Of a stretch of 64,000 bases of DNA, positions 1-7,925 are shown piece after piece. The DNA comes from Mycolicibacter hiberniae (GTDB lineage Bacteria > Actinomycetota > Actinomycetes > Mycobacteriales > Mycobacteriaceae). Position numbers and translations under genes: made by a program. Below the pieces are notes generated by a model. The model saw nothing but the letters and a program-made list of their open reading frames with translations. It did not search any database and had not been told where the DNA came from. Numbering within the stretch: position 1 is the first letter of the stretch; every line of letters starts with the position of its first letter. The stretch is taken from positions 2,356,001 through 2,420,000 of the forward strand of contig NZ_AP022609.1 of assembly GCF_010729485.1 (NCBI RefSeq), given 5' to 3'.

Positions 1-561
1 GCACCGGTGCGCCGGCCACAGGTGGGGACCCGCACCCCGGTCCTGGCCGGCGACGGCGTCGACCTGGCCGCGGCGGTGCAGACCATCATCGAATCCGGCG
101 ACGACACGTTGGCTCGCGCGGTGGCGGCGGCCTTCGACGGCGCGACGCTCGCGGTGAGCTCGCACGACGGCCTGTTCGACCTGCAGCTGCGGCAACGGGG
201 CATGCTGCGGCCGCTGCGGGCCGCCGAGCTCTCCGACGGCACCCTGCGCTTCCTGTTGTGGGCCGCCGCGCTGCTGAGCCCGCAGCCACCGTCGCTGATG
301 GTGCTCAACGAGCCGGAGACCTCCCTGCATCCCGACCTGGTGGCACCGCTGACCGAGCTCATCCGGGCCGCAGCAGGCCGAACCCAGGTTGTGGTGGTCA
401 CCCACGCGCGGACCATGCCCGAACTGCTCGGGGCGGTGCCCGTAGCCGAGGCCGACCGCCACGACACCGCCGAGATCGAGGTGTACAAGGACTTCGGCGA
501 GACGCGGGTCGCCGGGTTGGGCCTGCTCAACACCCCGGCGTGGGACTGGGGCCGCCGCTGA
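1..561 (+). CDS. AAA/ABC-type ATPase, C-terminal part (5' end outside window)
   Basis: The reading frame is open from the first base, so the gene starts upstream of the window; only about 186 residues are visible. They carry the C-terminal half of an ABC/SMC-like ATPase: an LSDGTLRF signature-like motif near residue 77, a Walker B-like LMVLNEPETSLHP near residue 100, and an H-loop VVVVTH near residue 132. This matches the stand-alone predicted ATPases of the RecF/OLD-like class, which often act in DNA repair or as unknown ATP switches. The Walker A motif would lie upstream. The second residue of the Walker B core is Asn (LNEPE, not LDEPE), which is common in this class. No partner gene is visible; the next gene is on the opposite strand. 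Family is fairly sure, function unknown. Confidence 0.75.
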   Translation, partial: APVRRPQVGTRTPVLAGDGVDLAAAVQTIIESGDDTLARAVAAAFDGATLAVSSHDGLFDLQLRQRGMLRPLRAAELSDGTLRFLLWAAALLSPQPPSLMVLNEPETSLHPDLVAPLTELIRAAAGRTQVVVVTHARTMPELLGAVPVAEADRHDTAEIEVYKDFGETRVAGLGLLNTPAWDWGRR

Positions 562-584
562 GGTTCCTGGCGCAGGTGCGCGGA

Positions 585-1460
585 TCAGGAACCGGGCAGG
601 GCCGACCGCGACGGCCGCAGTGCCCGGCTGAACAGGGCGTTCGCCTGGCGCATGGCCACGCTGTAGGGCAGCCAGGCCAGCCGTTTGAAGGCATACAGCG
701 CCCGGATGTCGCCGGAGGTGTAGACCAGGTAGCGGTTGCGGGCCACGCCGGCCAGGATCTTGTCCGCCGCCTTCTCCGGCGACACGGCGTGACCGGCAAA
801 GCGGCCCACCCATTTCTCCACGTGCGGGTCCTCGCGGTCCACGCCGGCGATCTCGACGGTGTTGACCAGCCCGGTCTTGACCGCGCCCGGAACCACCACC
901 GACACCCCGATCTTGTGACGGGCCAGATCGAAGCGCAGTACCTCCGACACGCCGCGCAGGCCGTACTTGCTGGCGGAATAGGCGGCGTGCCAGGGCAAGG
1001 CCACGATTCCGGCCGCCGAGGACACATTGACCAGGTGGCCGCCGCGGCCGCCGGCCACCATCTGCGGCAGGAACGATTCGATGACGTGGATCGGGCCCAT
1101 CAGGTTGATGTCGACCATCTTTCGCCACTGCTGGTGGGTCAACCGGTCGACGGTCCCCCACGCCGACACCCCGGCGATGTTCATCACGACATCCATGGCG
1201 GGGTGCCGCGCATGAATGTCTTCGGCGAAGGCGGCGACAGCGTCGTAGTCGGCGACGTCGATCGCCCGGTGCTCGGGCACCAGCGCGCCCAGAGCGCGTG
1301 CGTCGGCGACCGTTTCGGCCAGGCCCTCGGCATTGCGGTCGGTCAGGTACAGCTCGGCACCATACTCAGCCAACCGCAACGCGGTGGCCCGTCCGATCCC
1401 GCTCGCCGCTCCGGTGATGAAGCACCGCTTTCCCCGGTAGTACTGCCCTAGGCGTGTCAT
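585..1460 (-). CDS. Short-chain dehydrogenase/reductase (Rv3057c-like)
   Basis: A 291-residue classical SDR. The Rossmann motif TGAASGIG is at about residues 16-23, and the catalytic Ser-Tyr-Lys set is seen as VSSAAG followed by YSASK. The start used is ATG at 1460 (MTRLGQYYRGKR), which puts the glycine motif at the usual distance from the N terminus; the open frame further upstream is only the antisense of the TetR gene. It lies downstream of the TetR gene on the same strand and next to CYP136-type P450s, the same order as Rv3057c-Rv3058c-Rv3059. It may oxidise or reduce a hydroxylated lipid or steroid-like product of the P450s; the substrate is unknown. Confidence 0.85.
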   Translation of the reverse strand: MTRLGQYYRGKRCFITGAASGIGRATALRLAEYGAELYLTDRNAEGLAETVADARALGALVPEHRAIDVADYDAVAAFAEDIHARHPAMDVVMNIAGVSAWGTVDRLTHQQWRKMVDINLMGPIHVIESFLPQMVAGGRGGHLVNVSSAAGIVALPWHAAYSASKYGLRGVSEVLRFDLARHKIGVSVVVPGAVKTGLVNTVEIAGVDREDPHVEKWVGRFAGHAVSPEKAADKILAGVARNRYLVYTSGDIRALYAFKRLAWLPYSVAMRQANALFSRALRPSRSALPGS

Positions 1461-1540
1461 GGCTGCAGACGATACCGGCGGTATCGCGCACCGATGCCCC
1501 GATCCCCCGGGACACGGCGGCACGCGCGGGGCCGCCGCGC

Positions 1541-2206
1541 CTAATCCACGCGGCCGCCCCACAGGGCGTTGCGCCACAGTGCCTCGAGCACCTCCACCCC
1601 ACGACCCACATCCCCGGAGGAACCCAGGAACGCGCTGTCGCCGGAGAGCATGTAGGCGGTGGTGGCCGCCAGGGTACGCACCAGCGCCGGAAGGTCCGTA
1701 CTGATCGGATTCGCCGTCCCGGCGGCCATCTCGTCGGTGATCACAGCGACGACCTGGTCGATCACCGCGTCGATCTGGGCGTCGAGCAACTCGCGGATCT
1801 CGGCGTCGCTGTTGCGCGCGATGTTGCACGCCGACATCACCGGGTCGTTGTGGGCGTAGACCGCTGCCGCACTGCCCACCATGCGCCGCGCGAACTCCGC
1901 CGGCGACTCGTCAGCGCCCCGCGGCGCGAAGTACTGCGTCAGCTCTTCGAGCTCATGTGTGGCCTCGGCGAGGATCTGCGCCAGTACCGCGTACTTGGAG
2001 TCGAAGTAGAAGTAGAACCCCGAGCGGGCCACCCCGGCCCGGTCGCTGATGGTGCTCACAGACAGTTCCGCGAAGGGTTTTTCCTCCAGCAGTTCCCGTA
2101 CCGCCTGAACTATCGCCTGACGTTGCTTGTCACCCCGCCGCATCGGCTGATCGTCGGAAGACCGCCCGCCCACGTCATCCTCAGTGTTCACCTTTGCACC
2201 TTGCAT
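1541..2206 (-). CDS. TetR-family regulator, EthR-like (Rv3058c-like)
   Basis: About 221 residues with an N-terminal TetR helix-turn-helix (RGDKQRQAIVQAVRELL, then SVSTISDRAGVARSGFYFYF). The FYFYF motif and overall length resemble EthR. The ligand-binding domain follows (SACNIARNSDAEIRELLDAQI). The start is ambiguous: GTG 2209, ATG 2206 or a GTG near 2191 could serve; ATG 2206 is given. It is divergent from the first CYP136 gene, with a TTGAC-N4-GTCAA palindrome between them at 2228-2241 that is repeated before the second P450. It therefore probably represses the P450 genes and itself and responds to a lipophilic ligand (inference). The SDR at 585-1460 lies 80 bases downstream and may be co-transcribed. 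Confidence 0.85.
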   Translation of the reverse strand: MQGAKVNTEDDVGGRSSDDQPMRRGDKQRQAIVQAVRELLEEKPFAELSVSTISDRAGVARSGFYFYFDSKYAVLAQILAEATHELEELTQYFAPRGADESPAEFARRMVGSAAAVYAHNDPVMSACNIARNSDAEIRELLDAQIDAVIDQVVAVITDEMAAGTANPISTDLPALVRTLAATTAYMLSGDSAFLGSSGDVGRGVEVLEALWRNALWGGRVD

Positions 2207-2227
2207 CACGCCGCACCGGATTCAAAC

Positions 2228-2256
2228 TTGACAGGCGTCAATTTTAATCCAAAGAT
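2228..2256 (+). promoter_or_regulatory. Promoter with palindromic operator before first CYP136 gene
   Basis: The palindrome TTGAC-AGGC-GTCAA lies at 2228-2241. Its left half forms a perfect -35 hexamer TTGACA (2228-2233). Seventeen bases further on is AAAGAT (2251-2256), a weak -10. The block is repeated at 3867-3895 with the same spacing to the start codon (81 versus 82 bases). A repressor bound here would cover the -35. The divergent TetR gene is the obvious candidate. Confidence 0.6.
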
Positions 2257-2308
2257 GAGGGCCAAGTGACGGTTGCCACAATTCCGTCCGGGCTGTTAAG
2301 GAGCGTTT

Positions 2309-3784
2309 GTGACCACGATCAGCACGCCGCGTTACCTGCTGGACCAGGCTAAGCGCCGCTTCGTCCCCACAGTCAACACCATCCCCGGGATGGGGTTGCT
2401 GGAAAAGCGGCTGATGAGCGTCGACTGGCCGCAGAAGACGTTGGCGGCTCCCCCGGCGGGCAGCGGCCTCAAGCCCATCGTCGGCGACTCCGGTCTGCCG
2501 CTGCTGGGGCACATCGTCGAGATGTTCCGCCAGGGCCCGGACTTCCCGCTGCACCTGTACAACACGCGCGGACCGATCACCTTCGCCGACTCGCCCATCC
2601 TGCCGTCGATCGTCGCGCTGGGACCGGACGCCACCCAGACGATCTTCACGAACAAGAACAAGGACTTTTCGCAGAAGGGCTGGCTCCCGGTGATCGGGCC
2701 GTTCTTCAACCGCGGCCTGATGATGCTGGAGTTCGACGAGCACATGGCGCACCGGCGGATCATGCAGTCCGCCTTCACCCGGCCCCGGCTGGCCAGCTAC
2801 GTCGAGGACATCGACCGGGTGGCGTCGGCGATCGTGGCCGGCTGGCCCACCGACGACAACCGCTTCCTGGTGTACCCGGCCATGAAGGAACTGACCCTCG
2901 ACGTCGCATCGGTGGTGTTCATGGGCCACGAGCCGGGCAGCGATCACCAGCTGGTCACCAAGGTCAACCGCGCCTTCGAGCAGACCACCCGGGCCGGCGG
3001 CGCGATCATCCGCACCGGGGTGCCGCCGTTCAAATGGTGGCAGGGTCTGCAGGGCCGGAAGCTGCTCGAGGAGTACTTCGTCGAGCGGGTCAAGGAGCGC
3101 CGTAACGCCGAGGGCAACGACATGCTGACAGTGCTCTGTCACACCGCGGATGACGACGGCAACAGCTTCTCCGACGAAGACATCGTCAACCACATGATCT
3201 TCCTGATGATGGCTGCTCACGACACCACCACCTCGACCGTGACCACCATGATCTACCACCTGGCCGCCCACCAGGACTGGCAGGACCGGGCCCGGGACGA
3301 ATCGGCCCGGCATGGCGACGCGCCGCTGGACATCGAGGCCCTGGAAAAGCTGGAGACCCTCGACCTGGTGATGGACGAGTCGCTGCGGCTGGTGACCCCG
3401 CTGCCGTTCAACATGCGCCAAACCGTGCGCGACACCGACCTGCTGGGCTACTACGTGCCGGCCGGCACCAACGTGGTCACCTGGCCCGGGATGAACCACT
3501 GGCTGCCCGAGCTCTACACCAACCCGCGGCAGTTCGACCCCGAGCGGTTCCTCGAGCCGCGCTCGGAGCACAAGAAGCACCGCTACGCCTGGGCCCCGTT
3601 CGGCGGCGGTGCCCACAAGTGCATCGGAATGGTGTTCGGCCGCCTCGAGATCAAGACGGTGCTGCACCGGTTGCTGCGCCAGTACCGGATCGAGCTGGCC
3701 CACCCGGGCTACCAGCCGCGCTGGGACTACGGCGGCATGCCCATCCCGATGGACGGGATGCCGATCGTGCTGCGCCGGCTCTAG
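2309..3784 (+). CDS. cyp136: Cytochrome P450, CYP136 type (copy 1)
   Basis: A 491-residue P450 resembling M. tuberculosis CYP136 (Rv3059) over its whole length, including the N terminus (YLLDQAKRRF). The I-helix oxygen-binding motif is AAHDTTTS near residue 310, the K-helix ExxR is ESLR near 356, and the heme loop FGGGAHKCIG has its Cys ligand at residue 438. The start is GTG 2309 with an AAGGAG ribosome site at 2298-2303. A haem monooxygenase of this kind needs ferredoxin and a reductase; neither is adjacent, although fprA lies 30 kb away. The substrate of CYP136 is not established. It is followed in tandem by a second, clearly related copy with its own copy of the promoter. Confidence 0.93.
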   Translation: MTTISTPRYLLDQAKRRFVPTVNTIPGMGLLEKRLMSVDWPQKTLAAPPAGSGLKPIVGDSGLPLLGHIVEMFRQGPDFPLHLYNTRGPITFADSPILPSIVALGPDATQTIFTNKNKDFSQKGWLPVIGPFFNRGLMMLEFDEHMAHRRIMQSAFTRPRLASYVEDIDRVASAIVAGWPTDDNRFLVYPAMKELTLDVASVVFMGHEPGSDHQLVTKVNRAFEQTTRAGGAIIRTGVPPFKWWQGLQGRKLLEEYFVERVKERRNAEGNDMLTVLCHTADDDGNSFSDEDIVNHMIFLMMAAHDTTTSTVTTMIYHLAAHQDWQDRARDESARHGDAPLDIEALEKLETLDLVMDESLRLVTPLPFNMRQTVRDTDLLGYYVPAGTNVVTWPGMNHWLPELYTNPRQFDPERFLEPRSEHKKHRYAWAPFGGGAHKCIGMVFGRLEIKTVLHRLLRQYRIELAHPGYQPRWDYGGMPIPMDGMPIVLRRL

Positions 3785-3866
3785 TTCCCGCACCTGGCAC
3801 ATCAGCTCCTGACACGCCCGCGCCACGCGGCTCGGGACTTCGCGCGTCGCCACGCTGCGATCAGCC

Positions 3867-3895
3867 TTGACAGTCGTCAAGTTTGATCCAAGGAT
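3867..3895 (+). promoter_or_regulatory. Duplicate promoter-operator before second CYP136 gene
   Basis: The palindrome TTGAC-AGTC-GTCAA is at 3867-3880, with TTGACA as the -35 (3867-3872), a 17-base spacer and AAGGAT (3890-3895) as a weak -10. It matches the block at 2228-2256 in motif, spacing and downstream bases (both continue into a CAAGTGACGG stretch and end with a GGAGCG ribosome site). The duplication that made the two P450s evidently included the control region. Confidence 0.6.
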
Positions 3896-3948
3896 TGGCG
3901 ATCAAGTGACGGGCGCCACAGCCCGTCGGGCGCGTCAAAGGAGCGTCA

Positions 3949-5427
3949 GTGACGACGATCAGCACGCCGCAGTATCTGATCGACCAGGCCAAGCGCCGGT
4001 TCACGCCGTCGTTCAACAACTTTCCCGGTATGGGGGCGCTGGAAAAGCGGCTGTTGAACATGGAGTTCCCGGAGAAGAAGCTCGCCGAGCCGCCCCCAGG
4101 CAGTGGCCTCAAGCCGGTCCTCGGCGACTCCGGGCTGCCCATCCTGGGGCACATGATCGAGTGGCTGCGCGGCGGCCCGGACTACCTGATGCGCCAGTAC
4201 CACACTCACGGCCCACTGTTGTTCGGTGATTCGCCTGTGTTGCCCACCGTTGCAGCGCTGGGACCCGATGCGACGCAGGCCATCTACTCCAACCGCAACA
4301 AGGACTATTCGCAACAGGGATGGGTCCCGGTGATCGGGCCGTTTTTCAACCGGGGGCTGATGCTGCTGGATTTCGAGGAACACCTGTTCCATCGCAGGAT
4401 CATGCAGGAGGCGTTCGTCCGACCCCGCCTCGTCAGCTACGTCGAACAGATCGACCGGGTCGCCTCCCAGGTGATCGCCGACGACTGGGTCACCGATGAC
4501 CCCCGCTTCCTGCTCCACCCAGCGATGAAGGAACTCACCCTCGACATCGCCGCGCTGGTGTTCATGGGACATGAGCCCGGCACCGACCATGAGCTGGTCA
4601 CGAAGGTCAACAAGGCGTTCACCACGACCACCCGCTCCGGCAACGCAGTGATCCGAACCAGCGTGCCGCCCTTCGCATGGTGGCGTGGCCTCAAGGCCCG
4701 TGCGCTCCTGGAGGACTACTTCACCGCCCGGGTCCAGGAACACCGCGGCAAAGAGGGCGACGACCTCCTCACGGCGCTGTGCTATGCCGAAGACGAGGAC
4801 GGCAACCGATTCTCCGACACCGACATCGTCAACCACATGATTTTTCTGATGATGGCAGCCCACGACACGTCGACGTCGGCAGCCACCTCCATGGTCTATA
4901 ACCTGGCCCGCAACCCGGAATGGCAGCAACGCTGCCGTGACGAATCGGATCGCCTGGGCGATGGACCGCTCGACATCGAGTCCCTGGAGAAGCTGGAATC
5001 GCTGGATTTGGTGATGGACGAATCAATCCGCCTGGTAACGCCGGTGCAGTGGGCGATGCGCCAGACCGTCCGCGACACCGAACTCCTGGGCTACTTCCTG
5101 CCTGAGGGCACCAATGTCATCGCCTACCCGGGAGTGAACCACCGTCTTCCTGAGTTGTGGACGGAACCAATGAAATTCGACCCAGACAGGTTCACCGAAC
5201 CGCGTAGCGAGCACAAGCGGCACCGCTACGCGTTCAGTCCGTTCGGCGGCGGTGCGCACAAGTGCATCGGCATGACCTTCGGTCGGCTTGAGGTCAAGGC
5301 GATCGTGCACCGGTTGCTACGACGGTACCGGCTGGAGTTGCCGCGTCCCGACTATCAGACACGCTGGGACTACGGCGGCATGCCCATTCCGGCGGACGGG
5401 ATGCCGATCGTCTTGCGCCGGCTTTAG
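3949..5427 (+). CDS. cyp136: Cytochrome P450, CYP136 type (copy 2)
   Basis: A 492-residue P450 close to copy 1 and, at the N terminus and heme region, even closer to what I recall of Rv3059 (RRFTPSFNNFPGM; QWAMRQTVRDTELLGY). The I-helix motif AAHDTSTS lies near residue 311, ESIR near 357, and the heme Cys at residue 439 in FGGGAHKCIG. GTG 3949 is the start, preceded by AAAGGAG. It has its own promoter-operator, so the two copies are probably controlled by the same regulator but transcribed separately. The copies differ at active-site-flanking positions (LPFNMRQ in copy 1, VQWAMRQ here), which suggests divergent substrate choice. Haem monooxygenase, substrate unknown. Confidence 0.93.
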   Translation: MTTISTPQYLIDQAKRRFTPSFNNFPGMGALEKRLLNMEFPEKKLAEPPPGSGLKPVLGDSGLPILGHMIEWLRGGPDYLMRQYHTHGPLLFGDSPVLPTVAALGPDATQAIYSNRNKDYSQQGWVPVIGPFFNRGLMLLDFEEHLFHRRIMQEAFVRPRLVSYVEQIDRVASQVIADDWVTDDPRFLLHPAMKELTLDIAALVFMGHEPGTDHELVTKVNKAFTTTTRSGNAVIRTSVPPFAWWRGLKARALLEDYFTARVQEHRGKEGDDLLTALCYAEDEDGNRFSDTDIVNHMIFLMMAAHDTSTSAATSMVYNLARNPEWQQRCRDESDRLGDGPLDIESLEKLESLDLVMDESIRLVTPVQWAMRQTVRDTELLGYFLPEGTNVIAYPGVNHRLPELWTEPMKFDPDRFTEPRSEHKRHRYAFSPFGGGAHKCIGMTFGRLEVKAIVHRLLRRYRLELPRPDYQTRWDYGGMPIPADGMPIVLRRL

Positions 5428-5458
5428 TTTCCGCCGCCGCTCGCCACGCTGACGTCGC

Positions 5459-5926
5459 TCACCCTGCCGTCAACAGCCGATTGACGCACGTGACGACGGC
5501 ATCCACAGCCGATGCCCCGGCGTCGGGCGCGAAGCCCACCGCCCAGGCCGCCGTCCGGCCATTGGACCCGTGGATGAAGGTTGCTATCTCGTTGCCGCAA
5601 CCAAGCTGATGAAACCCCAGAATTTCCACTGTGATTCCGCGCTCGTACAGCATCTCGGTGAGCGCTGCCAGCGGGCCGTGCGCCGCCGCGGTGCAGGTGC
5701 CGGTTCGGTCTCCCAGGGCGATCGTCGCCTGGTAGGTGCGGCCCCGTAGCCCCAGCCGTGCCGCGGGCCGGTCGGCGTCCAGGCAGCGCCACCGGCCCAG
5801 CCGCAGGGGCCCGGCGCAGCGGCCATAGGCCGCCACGAAACCGTCCCAGCTGAGCTGGGCGGCCGGATCCTGCAGTTCGCGCGGGAGCCGGGTCTGGAAT
5901 TGGTCCGCAAAGGATGTGCTGCTCAT
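5459..5926 (-). CDS. Stand-alone LeuA regulatory-domain-like protein
   Basis: A 155-residue protein. The region from about residue 60 (GRTYQATIALGDRTGTC) to the end (WAVGFAPDAG...AVVTCVNRLL) resembles the C-terminal allosteric, leucine-binding domain of 2-isopropylmalate synthase (LeuA): an ATI/G strand, HGPLAALTEML helix, EILGFHQLGCGNEIATFIHG, then a closing helix ending VNRLL. The catalytic TIM barrel is absent. Such a protein could bind leucine or a related amino acid, or modulate the full-length synthase; that is inference. A 14-codon leader peptide rich in Leu/Val and a long hairpin lie just upstream (5963-6045), which strongly favours amino-acid-dependent control. It converges with the P450 gene. 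Family moderately sure, function unknown. Confidence 0.6.
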   Translation of the reverse strand: MSSTSFADQFQTRLPRELQDPAAQLSWDGFVAAYGRCAGPLRLGRWRCLDADRPAARLGLRGRTYQATIALGDRTGTCTAAAHGPLAALTEMLYERGITVEILGFHQLGCGNEIATFIHGSNGRTAAWAVGFAPDAGASAVDAVVTCVNRLLTAG

Positions 5927-5962
5927 GGTGCGGTCTTTTCTTCTCGGGAGAGCGACCGACGG

Positions 5963-6030
5963 GTAGTAGCTTCCGACCCACAGCGGGGGTCGGTCTTGGA
6001 TCAGACCCCGCTGCGGGTGCCGGCTACTAC
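5963..6030 (-). promoter_or_regulatory. Attenuator-like inverted repeat before the LeuA-like gene
   Basis: Arms GTAGTAGC (5963-5970) and GCTACTAC (6023-6030) pair perfectly. Inside them, 5977-5991 pairs with 6004-6017 with one mismatch and one bulge, and GGTCT/AGACC (5992-5996 with 6003-6007) closes the apex. A competing hairpin, CCGACCC (5973-5979) with GGGTCGG (5987-5993), uses part of one arm, so the two folds exclude each other. The Val-Val codons of the leader peptide form the base of the long stem. There is no clear U-run, so the output may be translational or through a non-canonical terminator. Confidence 0.65.
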
Positions 6031-6045
6031 GAGAAGATGACGCAT
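6001..6045 (-). CDS. Leader peptide MRHLLVVAGTRSGV
   Basis: A 14-codon reading frame starting ATG at 6045 and ending TGA at 6003-6001. Its fourth to seventh codons are Leu (CTT), Leu (CTC), Val (GTA), Val (GTA), directly in front of the hairpin that precedes the LeuA-like gene. Small leader peptides with runs of regulatory codons are the hallmark of ribosome-mediated attenuation, and leader-linked RNA elements are known upstream of actinobacterial leuA genes. A ribosome waiting for charged tRNA-Leu or tRNA-Val would hold the 5' arm open. There is no strong ribosome site, but a promoter-like pair places the RNA start about three bases before the ATG, giving a near-leaderless message. Confidence 0.65.
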   Translation of the reverse strand: MRHLLVVAGTRSGV

Positions 6046-6054
6046 GATCACACC

Positions 6055-6084
6055 AGGCTAGTGGCCGCTGCGACCGGTGTGCAA
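6055..6084 (-). promoter_or_regulatory. Possible promoter of the leader peptide
   Basis: On the minus strand, TTGCAC (6084-6079), an 18-base spacer and TAGCCT (6060-6055) fit a mycobacterial -35 and TANNNT -10. Transcription would start near 6048, three bases before the leader ATG. It lies within the 67-base gap after the poxB stop codon. Confidence 0.4.
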
Positions 6085-6112
6085 GAGATTTATGGCCGAC
6101 GCCCGTATCGGC

Positions 6113-7849
6113 TCAACTCAAGATGCGACGCGCCACGTTGGTGCTCACCAAATCCAGCAGTTCGTCGCCGCGACCGGCCAGGACGGTGCGGATCGCGTAG
6201 AGCGAGAACCCTTTGGCCTGTTCGGCGGTGATGGCCGGGGGGATCGTCAGTTCCTGGCGGGCGGTCACCACGTCAACGACAGCCGGACCGTCGTAGGCGA
6301 AGGCCTCGGTCAGTGCCGCCTCGAGGTGCCCCGGCTGCTCCACCCGCCGCCCGAACATGCCCAGGGCCGCGGCGACGGCGCTGAAATCCGGATTGGTCAA
6401 CTCGGTGCCGAAGGTGACGATGCCGGCGGCCTTCATCTCCAGCTCGACGAAGTTCAGCGACGAGTTGTTGAACACGATCACCTTGACCGGCAAGCGATTC
6501 TGCATCAGCGTGAGCAGCTCACCGAACCCCATGGCCAGTCCCCCATCGCCGGCCAACGCGACAACCTGACGCTGTTTGTCCACCGACTGGGCGCCGATCG
6601 CATGCGGTAGCGCGCACGCCATGGTGCCGTGGTTGAACGACCCGATAAGCCGTCGTGGCCCGTTCATGGTGAGGTAGCGCGCCGCCCACACCACCGGCGA
6701 GCCGACGTCGACGGTGAACACCGCGTCGTCGGCGGCAAGCCGATCAGCCACCGCGGCAACGTATTCCGGACGTATCGGGGTGCGGTCCCGATCGTTGGAC
6801 GCCAGCGCGTCGAGTCCCCGGCGGGTCTTGCGGTAGTGCTTGAGCGATTTCTCCAGGTGAGCGGAGTCGGTCTTGTCCACCAGCAGCGGCCGTAACGCGC
6901 CCACGGTGTCGGCGACCCGACCGCGTAACCCGAGGTCGATCGGAGTGCGCCGGCCGAGGTTGCGGCCACGGATATCGACTTGGATGATCTGCGCACGGTC
7001 GGGATAGAACTGCTGGTAGGGGAAGTCGGTGCCGAGCATCAGCAGCACATCGGCTTCCCGGATCGCCTTGTAGCCGGAGGCGAATCCGAGCAGCCCGGTC
7101 ATGCCGACGTCGTAGGGATTGTCGTATTCGATGTACTCCTTGCCCCGCAGGGCGTGCACTATCGGGGCCTGCAGGGTGCGCGCCAGCTCGATCACCTGGT
7201 CGTGGGCGCCGGCTACCCCGGCGCCGGCCAGGATGGTCACGTTGCCGGCCGCGTTGAGCATCGCAGCGGCTGCGCGCAGCGCGTGCGCGTCGGGGTGGCA
7301 CACCGATGCGGTGGGCAGCACCGGGCGCACTCCCCAGGCGGTCTGGTCGAGCCGGTGGCCGAGGATCTCACCCGGTACCACCACGACGGCGACGTCGTTC
7401 TCCTCGACCGCCGCCCGCATCGCCAGGTCCAGGATGCGCGGCGCCTGCTGGGGCCCGCCGATCAGCTCGCAGTAGACGCTGCATTCCCGGAACAGGTCCT
7501 GCGGGTGGGTTTCCTGGAAGTAGTCGGAGCCGATCTCGGCCAGCGGAATGTGGGCGGCGATCGCCAGCACCGGCACCCTGCTGCGATGCGCGTCGAACAG
7601 GCCGTTGATCAGGTGCAGGTTGCCCGGTCCGCAACTGCCGGCGCATACCGACAGCCGACCGCGAAGCGCCGCCTCCGCGGCTGCGGCGAAAGCAGCGGAC
7701 TCCTCGTGGCGCACCTGTTCCCAGGCGACGTCGCCGGCCCGGCGGATCGCGTCGGTGAGCCCGTTGAGGCTGTCGCCGGGAATCCCGAAGATGCGCTGCA
7801 CCCCGCTGCGGTGGAGGGTGGCGACGACATGATCTGCGACGGTAGCCAT
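6113..7849 (-). CDS. poxB: Pyruvate dehydrogenase (quinone), PoxB type
   Basis: A 578-residue thiamine-diphosphate enzyme that closely follows E. coli PoxB. It has the activating Glu in RHEESAAFAAAAEA near residue 50, GSCGPGNLHLINGLFDAHRS, HALRGKEYIEYDNPYDVGM in the FAD domain, and the TPP/Mg motif GDGG...NNSSLNF around 435-465. It would oxidise pyruvate to acetate and CO2 and pass electrons to the quinone pool as a peripheral membrane enzyme. The C terminus retains the IPPAITAEQAKGFSLYAIR segment that matches the PoxB lipid-activated tail region. The start is ATG 7849 with a strong GAGGAGG site just upstream, rather than the longer frame to 7876. The leader peptide and LeuA-like gene follow on the same strand. 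Confidence 0.92.
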   Translation of the reverse strand: MATVADHVVATLHRSGVQRIFGIPGDSLNGLTDAIRRAGDVAWEQVRHEESAAFAAAAEAALRGRLSVCAGSCGPGNLHLINGLFDAHRSRVPVLAIAAHIPLAEIGSDYFQETHPQDLFRECSVYCELIGGPQQAPRILDLAMRAAVEENDVAVVVVPGEILGHRLDQTAWGVRPVLPTASVCHPDAHALRAAAAMLNAAGNVTILAGAGVAGAHDQVIELARTLQAPIVHALRGKEYIEYDNPYDVGMTGLLGFASGYKAIREADVLLMLGTDFPYQQFYPDRAQIIQVDIRGRNLGRRTPIDLGLRGRVADTVGALRPLLVDKTDSAHLEKSLKHYRKTRRGLDALASNDRDRTPIRPEYVAAVADRLAADDAVFTVDVGSPVVWAARYLTMNGPRRLIGSFNHGTMACALPHAIGAQSVDKQRQVVALAGDGGLAMGFGELLTLMQNRLPVKVIVFNNSSLNFVELEMKAAGIVTFGTELTNPDFSAVAAALGMFGRRVEQPGHLEAALTEAFAYDGPAVVDVVTARQELTIPPAITAEQAKGFSLYAIRTVLAGRGDELLDLVSTNVARRILS

Positions 7850-7925
7850 GTCCGTCCTCCTCAAGCGAGGCTGCAACGGTGTGCGTGCCGAAGGGTGATA
7901 CCCCCGGCACGCACACCGGCAAACG

